Below, piece after piece: positions 42,690 through 49,300 of a DNA stretch of 49,300 nucleotides. Source of the DNA: Pseudomonadota bacterium (lineage in GTDB: Bacteria; Pseudomonadota; Gammaproteobacteria; Steroidobacterales; Steroidobacteraceae). The notes under the pieces are model-generated. The model saw only the letters and a list, made by a program, of their open reading frames with translations, made no database searches and was not told the DNA's origin. Each line of letters starts with the position of its first letter. The stretch's first letter is position 1. Made by a program: the position numbers and the translations under genes. Location: NCBI GenBank assembly GCA_021792555.1, contig JAJYUL010000027.1, positions 1 to 49,300 of the forward strand. The letters run 5' to 3'.

Positions 42690-43322
42690 TCAACCCGGGG
42701 AGGGGGCGAGGTTCTTGTGCACGGCCCAGCCCTGTCCGGCCAACATCCCGGCCGAGAGGCCCAGAAAGGTGCCGGCGATGATGTCGCTGACGAAGTGCCA
42801 GTCGCCGGCGATCAGCAGCACCGCGGCGAGCGAGAGCAGCGCGGCGAGCGGCCCGCGGCTGGCCCGATAGAGGCGCATGAAGACCCCGGCCAGCGCGCCG
42901 GCAAGCACCATGTGGCCGGAGGGGAAGCTGCTCATGCCGGAGCCTTTCCAGAAGTGGAACGCGTGTTGCGCACCATGCAGCACGGCAGAGGGATTCGGTA
43001 CGCCGAAGAACGGCTTCAGGACATGGCTGTTGATGTCATACGCGCAAATGGAGGTCAGACACGCGACCGCCACGGTCTCGGCAAGGAGCGAGAGATGTCC
43101 GCGCACCAGCCGCGCGAGCACCAGAACGACGGTGACGACCGCTTCGACGGTCAGAATCACCGGCGCGCCGAGGGGCTTGTTCAAGGGGTGCAGAAAGCGG
43201 CCGATCTTCCAGCAATACCTCGCCAGCGGCACATCGATGGTCACGAAGCACAGCAGCGCGAGCGCCGTGCAGACCAGCAGAAGGAGCACCCAGATTTCCA
43301 GAGCAATGGAGAAGCGCTTCAC
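42690..43322 (-). CDS. PAP2-family membrane phosphatase
   Basis: Predicted membrane lipid phosphatase with about six membrane segments, 210 residues. Motif 2 is clear (SSFPSGHMVLAG). Motif 3 appears as GDWHFVSDIIAG with its His and Asp but without the usual Arg of SRxxxxxHxxxD. Motif 1 is weak (LKPFFGVPNPS; Lys present, the RP pair altered). Activity is therefore uncertain. I chose the GTG at 43322, since GGAGGT lies 9 bases upstream; the frame runs open to 43478, but that part is Arg-rich and unlike a membrane protein. It lies about 180 bases upstream of the PmtA-like gene on the same strand. Confidence 0.75.
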   Translation of the reverse strand: MKRFSIALEIWVLLLLVCTALALLCFVTIDVPLARYCWKIGRFLHPLNKPLGAPVILTVEAVVTVVLVLARLVRGHLSLLAETVAVACLTSICAYDINSHVLKPFFGVPNPSAVLHGAQHAFHFWKGSGMSSFPSGHMVLAGALAGVFMRLYRASRGPLAALLSLAAVLLIAGDWHFVSDIIAGTFLGLSAGMLAGQGWAVHKNLAPSPG

Positions 43323-44152
43323 GTTGCCGATACCTCCGCCGTGGCGGTAGCGTCTGCACCGCGCACCGGCGAGGATGGCGGCGCGATGACGGAAAGTGCC
43401 CCGCGCGGCACGACGGGCGGCGAGCGGTCGGCGCATGGCCTGCCCGCGAGCCGGCTCCGCATGCCTCAGCGGGAACACGACATGCGATCAATATAAATAC
43501 TATACCGCGTCCGGGGGGCTGCGGTGACCCGTGCTCACCGATGCGTTATGGGTGCCCCTCGCGAGGAACTCTGGCCGTGCTGCGCAAGGGTCGAGGAGCG
43601 CTCGCATGGCCCAACGGTGCTCGTTCTGACTGCATCGGGCCTGCGGCTGGGCCCGGTGCTGACAGGCTGTGCGCAGCAGCCCGCTCGAGCGGGGGGCCAT
43701 GAAACGTCGCTCGCCGCGGCGCAGACGAGGCGTTTCGGCGTGACCCGACACGTGCTCGCCATGGCGGGCAGCCTCGGTTACCGGCACGAGCGGATGCGCT
43801 CCTGCCAAGACCCGCGTCTTACCGGCTCGATCATTGCGGTGGCGCGCCGCATCGATGCTGCGCACCTGCAGTTTCGAGTATAGGGTGCAACACCCGCTGC
43901 ACGATCAGATGGAGCCGGACCCGCGCAGGCGCCCAACAGTCCGGCAGGCTCCGGTCCCTGACGGGCGCGCCACGCGCGATTGCAGCGCAACATAGGCTCC
44001 GCAATCCGCCCGCATCGCATCGCCAAGGGCAATCTGCGTGCCGGATCCCGGCTGGTCCGAAGGGGTCTCGCAGGTCGGGAAGGGCTTCATGCCCGCTGCG
44101 GCGGCGGGATGGTGGTAGGCTGGCGGCCCCTGGACAGCACATTGCGCGATTC
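43323..44152. other. 830-bp stretch without a recognisable gene
   Basis: Several frames of 60-120 codons overlap on both strands, but none has a convincing start, domain or exported signal. A short AT-rich island (about 43491-43507, containing ATATAAATACTATACC) stands out and could hold a promoter on either strand. The rest looks like decayed or non-coding sequence. I see no tRNA or other RNA gene. Confidence 0.4.
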
Positions 44153-44944
44153 ATGCGCAGATTCATCCTCAAGGCGGCGGGCGCCGGCGCTCTGGCGGCA
44201 ACGCTGCTGTGCGGCTGCGGCGCGCCACCGCGAGCCGTCGCGGCCCCGGCGCTGCCGCGTGTCCTGCCGGGCCATTCGCGGGTCGAAACTGCGGGGCGCG
44301 CTGCGGTGATCGGCGTGCTGTTCGCCGGCTGGCACACGGGCCTGATCCTGCCGGTGAGTGAACTCGGCCCGCTGCGATCCGTGCTGCAGGTGAAGCCGGG
44401 TGAACGCTATGTAAGTTTCGGCTGGGGCAACCGGCGCTTCTACATGTCCACCCATCCGCCGCTCGCAGAAGCTCTCGCGGCGCTGTTCCGCTCCCCGAGC
44501 ACCGTACTGGTGGAGGGCGCGCCCACGGTGGAGGATCTGTTGCCCTCGGCAGGCACATACCGCTGGCTGTGCGCGAACCGGACAGAGGTGCGCAGGCTCG
44601 TTGCATATCTGCTCGAATCGCTGCGCGAGCGCGGCGGCAAGCCGATCGTCCTCGGCGCCGGTCCCGTATCCAACAGCGAGTTCCTGGCATCGGGCGAGCG
44701 CTACGATGCCCTACACACCTGCAACACCTGGACCGCCGCAGCGCTTCAGAACGCGGGGCTTGCGATACGCGCCGCCGGCGTGATCTTCTCGAGTCAGCTG
44801 AAGGATCGGCTCCGGAATCTGTCTTCGTGTCAGCGCGCGCCGCGGGAGGCAGCGGCCGCCGCACGGTCACGACCAGCAGCACGGCCGCCTGCTTCGCTGT
44901 CGCGTGCACGCTCGGCGCACCCTGCGGTGCGGGCCGGAAGCTGA
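44153..44944 (+). CDS. DUF2459 family lipoprotein
   Basis: Exported protein of unknown function in the DUF2459 group (urease-associated in some genomes; no urease genes are here). The N-terminus has a lipobox-like LLCGC. Family signatures are AGWHTGLILPV, YVSFGWGNRRFYM and HTCNTWTAAALQNAGL. It has 263 residues. The last 40 or so, after SQLKDRLRNL, are Ala/Arg/Pro-rich, low-complexity and unlike the family, which suggests a late frameshift or loss of the original stop. The start ATG at 44153 has no strong ribosome site. Confidence 0.75.
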   Translation: MRRFILKAAGAGALAATLLCGCGAPPRAVAAPALPRVLPGHSRVETAGRAAVIGVLFAGWHTGLILPVSELGPLRSVLQVKPGERYVSFGWGNRRFYMSTHPPLAEALAALFRSPSTVLVEGAPTVEDLLPSAGTYRWLCANRTEVRRLVAYLLESLRERGGKPIVLGAGPVSNSEFLASGERYDALHTCNTWTAAALQNAGLAIRAAGVIFSSQLKDRLRNLSSCQRAPREAAAAARSRPAARPPASLSRARSAHPAVRAGS

Positions 44945-45273
44945 ATTCGCCGGCCGCCCCCTCGACTGACCGGGCGGCCGCCGCGTGATTCGCCGACTCG
45001 GGGCCCGATGTGCATATCGCTCAAAAGATCGACCGCGATGACTCCTGCCCGTGCGCGCGAGGCACCGTTGACTTTGAGCACCTGAGTCGCCGCGCGCCGA
45101 GATCAGTGATCGGGTCCATTTGAGAGCACGCGTCCGTCGTGAAGCGCTGCGACCGCGTTGAATCTGACGGGTTTCGTGCTTGTCGCGACCGCCCTGCACG
45201 ATATTAAGGTCCTGTTCACCGGCCCCATGCTATTGAATAGGTCAACAAGGATCGGATCAGTGCTGGAGGAATT
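44945..45273. other. 329-bp intergenic stretch
   Basis: I see no gene with support. Toward the right the sequence becomes less G+C-rich and holds a candidate promoter and ribosome site for the small membrane peptide that follows. Confidence 0.4.
45180..45207 (+). promoter_or_regulatory. possible promoter of the small membrane peptide
   Basis: TTGTCG (45180-45185), a 16-base spacer and TATTAA (45202-45207), with about 60 bases to the ribosome site. Both boxes are partial matches, but the region is locally AT-rich. Confidence 0.3.
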
Positions 45274-45399
45274 ATGTTCATGCAGATTTTCTTTGGTCTC
45301 GCCCTCGGCTTGGCGAGCATCGGTTCGCTTGTTTTCGTCGTGATTCACGGTCACGCCAGGCATGCGAACCGGGAAGTCAGATTGGATCGAAATCCGTAA
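45274..45399 (+). CDS. small single-pass membrane peptide (41 residues)
   Basis: An unannotated-looking small gene. It starts MFMQIFFGLALGLASIGS, has one hydrophobic segment (about 4-24) and a short basic tail (HGHARHANREVRLDRNP). A near-perfect ribosome site, GGAGGA (45265-45270), precedes it: 3 bases from the first ATG and 9 from the second in-frame ATG at 45280, so 39 residues is the better guess. Base composition is lower in G+C than nearby genes. Function unknown. Such peptides can be regulators of membrane complexes or toxins of type I pairs, but nothing here shows which. Confidence 0.5.
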   Translation: MFMQIFFGLALGLASIGSLVFVVIHGHARHANREVRLDRNP

Positions 45400-46039
45400 C
45401 CGCAATACGGCGCCGCCGCGACGGGGCGTGCTGCCTCACGCTCGGTCGCTCGCATCCTGAAACGGACATGCCACGGCGTAGTCGCCCTTGTCCGTCTCGT
45501 TTTAAATCCCCTGAACTCACCGGCGAGCCGCAAGACCGGCCTGCCACCCGTCGGACACGGGCGATGCACCGCACTGACAGATCTATGCATTGACTGGCGC
45601 AGCCTGAAGTTTGTGGTAGAACCCCATCGACGGGCGCCGTCCGGCGCACGCCGAGTGAGTCTTCCGAGTAAATCGTCGTGGTGACGGCGCTGCGTGCGGC
45701 GGCGCTCGGCGCTTTACTCGAGCGGCCTGAGCAGGCACGCTCTGGAGCCGATGGCCCAGACAGCCTTCTCGATACCGCAGAGGGCCCGACACGCACAGAG
45801 CGCCGCATCGGATACAGAGATCGGCTGTTGTCTGGAAGCCCGTCGCATACACGGACATGCCCCAACGGGGTGATCGGGCTTGCGCCCCGGGGGGCGGCGC
45901 AAGCCGCCGGCCGTGTGGTATGCCGCGCGGCGGCTTGCTTGCCGTTTGGGCTTGCCGTAGAGTCAATCTGACTCGATCCGCTCCAGGATGCGCAGAGCAT
46001 CGCGAGCGGCCGCGAACCACCTTCGGGGGAAGGGGAATC
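45400..46039. other. 640-bp stretch without a recognisable gene
   Basis: Frames on both strands are open for up to 220 codons, but their products are Arg/Pro/Ala-rich with no domain or start signal, as expected from shadow reading in G+C-rich DNA. No RNA gene is seen. The end of the stretch carries the GGGG-rich ribosome site of the next gene. Confidence 0.4.
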
Positions 46040-46534
46040 ATGAGACGCACCACGGTTCGTCTTGGCATCCTGGTGTTGTGCATGTCGGCGCCGCTGACCG
46101 CGTTCGCTGCGGGCCGGGCACGGAGCGCGCCGTCCGGGGCCGAGCAGGCCATCCGCCCGATCCTGGCGCAGATGTTCCGAGCCGCGAAGGCACTCGATGC
46201 CGCGGGATTCATGGTCCCGTTTCTGCACGCACCCAGTCTGGTGTTCGCGATCAATGGCAGGCTGATCAGGGGCTGGAGGCCGCTCTACGCCCAGCAGCTC
46301 AAGTGGTGGGCGCATCGCAAGGGCGAATTGCATTACAGCGAGCTTGGCCCGATCGGATTCCTGGCGGTCGCCCCAGGCGTCGAGATTACGACTCTGCATC
46401 TGTACGGGCATTACGCGCTTGCGGACGGAAAATCCGGCGGCAGCGCGTTTGTGGTGAGTTACGTCTGGAAGCGCTTTTCACGGGGCTGGCGAATCGTCTA
46501 CGGCCACGAGTCCTGGGCGCACCCGCCCGGTTGA
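46040..46534 (+). CDS. exported SnoaL/NTF2-like protein
   Basis: A 164-residue protein with a clear signal peptide (LGILVLCMSAPLTAFA) followed by a domain that resembles SnoaL/DUF4440 proteins. It has an N-terminal helix (IRPILAQMFRAAKALDAAGFM), the FLHAPSLVFAINGRLIRGW strand pair and the C-terminal SAFVVSYVWKRFSRGWRIVYGHESW, which is the typical last-strand pattern of this fold. Enzymatic or binding role unknown. The ATG at 46040 has AGGGG 4 bases upstream. It stands alone between two stretches without genes. Confidence 0.7.
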   Translation: MRRTTVRLGILVLCMSAPLTAFAAGRARSAPSGAEQAIRPILAQMFRAAKALDAAGFMVPFLHAPSLVFAINGRLIRGWRPLYAQQLKWWAHRKGELHYSELGPIGFLAVAPGVEITTLHLYGHYALADGKSGGSAFVVSYVWKRFSRGWRIVYGHESWAHPPG

Positions 46535-46826
46535 GGCGGTCTGTGCCAGCGCCGGTAACCCACCAGATCTATCCGTCCGCGGCCGTTGCCACAGCCCGGT
46601 GATGAGGTCGCTCGAAGCGGCGCCGGCTGACTGCAGCCGCGACACCCCCGGTACGGTTGCGGCAGCGAGCGCAACCGGCCGGCCTGCTCCTCGGAGGCGG
46701 CCGATGACCGGCGTTCGTTGCGAATCTGCGCGGGGTGTGCGGGCTTTGTTTCGAGACGTAACTGAATCGGATCGGCCGCGCAAGAGCGGCGGGCGCGTCT
46801 CTTGTCGTTGCCGTCAAGAGTGCGTT
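46535..46826. other. 292-bp intergenic stretch
   Basis: The reading frame of the next gene is open through this stretch, but the encoded residues look random and there is no good start. I see no other feature. Confidence 0.35.
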
Positions 46827-47771
46827 ATGGTGCGGCGCACGATGTTGAAGGTGACCTTCTGGCTGCATCGGCGAGCGCGCGCGCCGGCGCTCACGCGACG
46901 GAACAGGTGGCCGCGGGCGTTCTGTGCGCTCCTGTGCGTCTCCGTTGCGGCGATTGCTCATGCAGCCGCGCCGGCGGGAGGTGTCTCAGCACGGGCGGGC
47001 GATCGAGCGGTCGCGTCCGCCCTGGCGAAGGCGGGGTTTGCGGCGGCCAAGGTGATTTCGGATATTGACCTCACGGTCCCGTTCAGAACGGCGTCCCCGT
47101 GGAGACTGGTCATCGTCCGAAAAGAGGATGCACCGCCTCCCGAGGCCGCCATGTTGGAGGAGCACGGGCCGCTCTCCATTTGCTTCCTCAATGGATCGAC
47201 ACCGCATTGCGGTCGAGGCTTTTCCTGGAACATTCCCGGAGAGCCGGGATGGTTCGGCACTCCCTATCATGTTTTGGCCACGCGCGTGGTGTACGCCGGG
47301 CCGGACGATAGCAGACCGCGCCTCCTGCTGAGACTCTGTGGTGCGCAAAACGGATATGGGACGTGTGGAACAGCCACGGCTCTTTACCGCTATGCGAGAA
47401 GGAGCAATCGCTTCGTACGGGAGTTTTTCAACGTCAAGGGAAGCGACAACACGCCGTCCACGCGGTTTGTCGAGCGGGGGCCTCTCCGGGGTGACGTCAT
47501 TGTCGATTACCCCACTGCGCACGCGCCATTTACCTACTGGGTTGAGCTCTACCGGGAGGGGAAGTCCGGTCGCTATGTTCGCGTTCTACGCTACAGGGGT
47601 CACACGGGATATGGAGATGGCAATCTGCTGCAGGTGGCGGATTCGGAGATGCCGGAGATCTTGAGGCGAGTGGGTCTGTGGCATCCCGGCGAGCCCTTGC
47701 CCGTTCCGGCGCATCTGCCGAGGGGCTGTAGCCATCTGGTCCTGCGCAATGAGGAAGAGTGGTGCGAATAG
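46827..47771 (+). CDS. hypothetical exported protein
   Basis: I do not recognise this 314-residue protein. It has a basic N-terminus and a hydrophobic signal (about 30-48, FCALLCVSVAAIAHAAA), followed by a soluble domain with several Cys (SICFLNGSTPHCGRGF, LRLCGAQNGYGTCGTA) that could form disulfides in the periplasm. The FFNVKGSDNTPSTRFVERG and YWVELYREGKSGRYVRVLRY segments suggest beta structure. Base composition is somewhat lower in G+C than in the first 43 kb, which hints at transfer. AAGAG lies 8 bases before the ATG at 46827; another ATG is at 46842. Confidence 0.55.
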   Translation: MVRRTMLKVTFWLHRRARAPALTRRNRWPRAFCALLCVSVAAIAHAAAPAGGVSARAGDRAVASALAKAGFAAAKVISDIDLTVPFRTASPWRLVIVRKEDAPPPEAAMLEEHGPLSICFLNGSTPHCGRGFSWNIPGEPGWFGTPYHVLATRVVYAGPDDSRPRLLLRLCGAQNGYGTCGTATALYRYARRSNRFVREFFNVKGSDNTPSTRFVERGPLRGDVIVDYPTAHAPFTYWVELYREGKSGRYVRVLRYRGHTGYGDGNLLQVADSEMPEILRRVGLWHPGEPLPVPAHLPRGCSHLVLRNEEEWCE

Positions 47772-48444
47772 GTCGGCTGAGTGCAGCCGCCTCGGCGGTT
47801 ACGCGTACAGATGACTGGCTCTGTGGATGAGTTCTCATCGAGGCATGTGGATCCAGGACGGCATCAGGGGAGATTTTCAGGGACTGCTCACCCGGGCGAG
47901 CGACGCGATGCAGTCTCGCCGCGCAAGCCGGCCATGCGCAGAGCGAGGATTTTGCGCTCGCTCCGTCCGAGACCGGGCATCGCAAGAGAGCACTCGGCGC
48001 CCTGTTGCGCATGCGCACCGCGGTCTGCCGTCACGGATCTGCCCAACTGAATTGACGCGGATCATCCGAGCCCTGCCGGCCGCAATGGGCGGGCCGGTCA
48101 CGGGCATTTTGGACGGACAGTGCGGCCGTTGCGGACGGGCCCAAGCGATTCCTGGCCGCTGAGACCGGGCTGCCCGACGCAATCATCGTGACCTCGGTAA
48201 TCCTCGGGAGAATCCCTTGCCCGAACGCCCGAGCACGAAAAGACCTCCGCGGTCAGAAGCGCGCAGCCCCGGTCCGCCATATGATGGGCGGTGGACGGAA
48301 CCTGGCACGGTCTGCACTGGGCTCGAGAAGGTGCGGCGTCGAGCGCGGGCGGACACCTGCGCGCAATTCGGACGCGCCTTCAGTTCAGGTCCGCAGTCGT
48401 TTCATCCCGCCAGGAAGCTGAATGCGTGAGAGCGGAGCCCAAGC
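47772..48444. other. 673-bp stretch without a recognisable gene
   Basis: Only overlapping frames of 60-110 codons with no domain, signal or ribosome site. It may hold the remains of former genes. I see no RNA gene or repeat. Confidence 0.4.
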
Positions 48445-49155
48445 CTACTTCACGACCATCGTGTCGGTCCAATAGGTCCTGGTGTGTCCTGCGGGGCGAA
48501 CCTCGGTCACTCCGCTCCAGCCATCGGTTCTGATTCGGGCCACACGTTCGCCGGCGTGAAGCTCGATGCAACCGTGCTTTTTGCCGGCCGCCTCGGCCTG
48601 TGGCCATGAGGCGTTGTTGATCAGCGCAGCGGTCAGGATCCGCTTCAGGTCCACCCTGCGCGGACACGCCGGGAAATTCGCCGTCACCTCCACATAGTGG
48701 GTGTGCACAGGCGCCGTCGGGGCACGGGGTTTCCTGGCGGCTGTCGGCAGATTGCGCGATGCCGGAACGCTCGCAATGCTCGCAGGATGTGGATTGGCCG
48801 CGTTTCCTCGATGGTCTGGTCCGCTCCAATTGAGGGCAGCGGCCGCAATCGAACCGACGCTCTCAGTTGAGAGCCGATGGGGCGTCAAACCAAGCCTCGC
48901 ATATCGAGGCAAATTTTCGCCGTAGAACTTGGCGAGGCAGGCTGCGCGCATCTCCCGGTCAATCTTGTGCATCGTCGCGCGCGGCACGGACGGATCGTTG
49001 CGGTTGTGCGCCCTAGAGATCACGCCAAGGTGAAACTCGTCTCGTCCGTACTGTGAAACGCTTTCCCCGAACGGCGCCCTGGCGCAGTCCACGTTTGCAA
49101 TTGCGGCGTTCCCCGCGAGAATGAGGCACCCCAGAAGCGCTGTCAGCTGTTTCAT
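48445..49155 (-). CDS. hypothetical exported protein beside an ISL3 element
   Basis: I do not recognise this 236-residue protein. It has a signal peptide (MKQLTALLGCLILAGNAAIA), a Cys-containing domain (VDCARAPFGESVSQYGRDE, MRAACLAKFYGENLPRYARL), a low-complexity linker and a C-terminal part with NFPACPRRVDLKRILTAAL and GWSGVTEVRPAGHTRTYWTD. The two halves could be separate small domains. The ATG at 49155 has AAGG 5 bases upstream; a GTG two codons earlier is possible. The insertion sequence begins 18 bases upstream of this ATG, so the native promoter is probably cut off. Confidence 0.55.
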   Translation of the reverse strand: MKQLTALLGCLILAGNAAIANVDCARAPFGESVSQYGRDEFHLGVISRAHNRNDPSVPRATMHKIDREMRAACLAKFYGENLPRYARLGLTPHRLSTESVGSIAAAALNWSGPDHRGNAANPHPASIASVPASRNLPTAARKPRAPTAPVHTHYVEVTANFPACPRRVDLKRILTAALINNASWPQAEAAGKKHGCIELHAGERVARIRTDGWSGVTEVRPAGHTRTYWTDTMVVK

Positions 49156-49173
49156 GTCCACCTTATTTTTCGA

Positions 49174-49300
49174 GGCTCTTCGTGAAATCGTGTGGGTAGG
49201 TTTTGCTCAATTTTTGATCAGAGCTCCGGAAGCATGCAGGTCAGGACCTTCAGCTTGAGGTACTCCTCGTCGTGCAGGCCGTAGGCTCGCCTCTGGATGA
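49174..49300 (-). mobile_element. end of an ISL3-family insertion sequence (cut by window edge)
   Basis: The sequence from 49174 begins GGCTCTTC, the usual terminal motif of ISL3-family inverted repeats, followed inward by the end of a transposase gene. The 8 bases just outside, TTTTTCGA (49166-49173), would be one copy of the 8-bp target duplication made by this family. The other end lies outside the window. Confidence 0.55.
49218..49300 (-). CDS. transposase, C-terminal fragment (ISL3-like)
   Basis: The last 27 codons of a gene running in from the right edge. The product ends IQRRAYGLHDEEYLKLK followed by VLTCMLPEL and a TGA. This tail resembles the C-terminus of DDE transposases of the ISL3 group, and the adjacent GGCTCTTC end supports that family. 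Too little is present to say whether the gene is intact. Confidence 0.55.
   Translation of the reverse strand, partial: IQRRAYGLHDEEYLKLKVLTCMLPEL

Noticed and set aside
43500-43865. Frames of about 120 codons on both strands as a gene
   Set aside because: No domain, signal peptide or ribosome site, and the two strands are equally open. More likely non-coding.
45583-46254. 223-codon minus-strand frame
   Set aside because: It overlaps the better-supported exported protein at 46040-46534 and its product is Arg/Pro/Ala-rich without recognisable features.
1-49300. CRISPR arrays, tRNA or rRNA genes, and toxin-antitoxin or defence operons
   Set aside because: Looked for by eye on both strands; nothing with direct repeats and spacers, no tRNA-like cloverleaf and no recognised defence proteins were found.

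Overview
The window is a chromosomal segment of a G+C-rich bacterium, most likely a gammaproteobacterium near Xanthomonadales/Nevskiales/Steroidobacteraceae. The evidence is gene order and protein type: argS-SPOR, ntrYX-DUF4390-rsmB-fmt-def, a LysM gene, smg-topA, a glutathione reductase, M3 oligopeptidase A, a FadE-type membrane acyl-CoA dehydrogenase and gspAB. There are no rRNA or tRNA genes and no CRISPR array that I can see. The high G+C content creates many long shadow frames, including a 642-codon one opposite argS. Several genes start at TTG or GTG.

Layout. 0-2.6 kb: argS and a SPOR-domain cell-envelope protein. 2.6-9.8 kb (minus strand): one long run def-fmt-rsmB-DUF4390-ntrY-ntrX, tightly spaced, with TTGA and ATGA overlaps. 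9.9-16.3 kb: a LysM lipoprotein, convergent aroE and rlmJ, then smg and topA. The dprA gene that usually sits before smg is missing, but a short reading frame resembling the DprA C-terminal winged helix survives directly upstream of smg. 16.4-23.3 kb: glutathione reductase, oligopeptidase A, an HD-domain protein, and a GGDEF-EAL protein preceded by a strong promoter and a possible 71-codon leader ORF. 23.3-29.9 kb: dps (minus), mdh, fadE, a DUF3667 membrane protein and dinB. 29.9-33.7 kb: gspA, gspB and a receiver-like/Ser-Thr kinase fusion. 33.8-36.8 kb: a glycosyltransferase, convergent with a minus-strand SDR-methyltransferase-unknown operon. 36.9-43.3 kb: a PEBP-family protein, rimO, an S10 serine carboxypeptidase, an EamA transporter with a His-rich tail, a PmtA-like methyltransferase and a PAP2-family membrane phosphatase.

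From about 43.3 kb to the right end the character changes. Genes are sparse, small and mostly exported proteins of unknown role (DUF2459, an SnoaL/NTF2-like protein, two unknowns and a 41-residue membrane peptide). They are separated by 0.3-0.8 kb stretches without recognisable genes. The window ends inside an ISL3-type insertion sequence whose end lies 18 bp from the start codon of the last gene. This looks like an accessory, partly decayed segment.

No complete novel system stands out. The observations most worth checking are the dprA remnant, an NtrX whose AAA+ core has lost its catalytic and GAFTGA motifs, near-identical 16-bp palindromes that hold both stop codons of two convergent gene pairs, a set of promoters spaced as if for leaderless transcripts, and the leader ORF coupled to the GGDEF-EAL gene.
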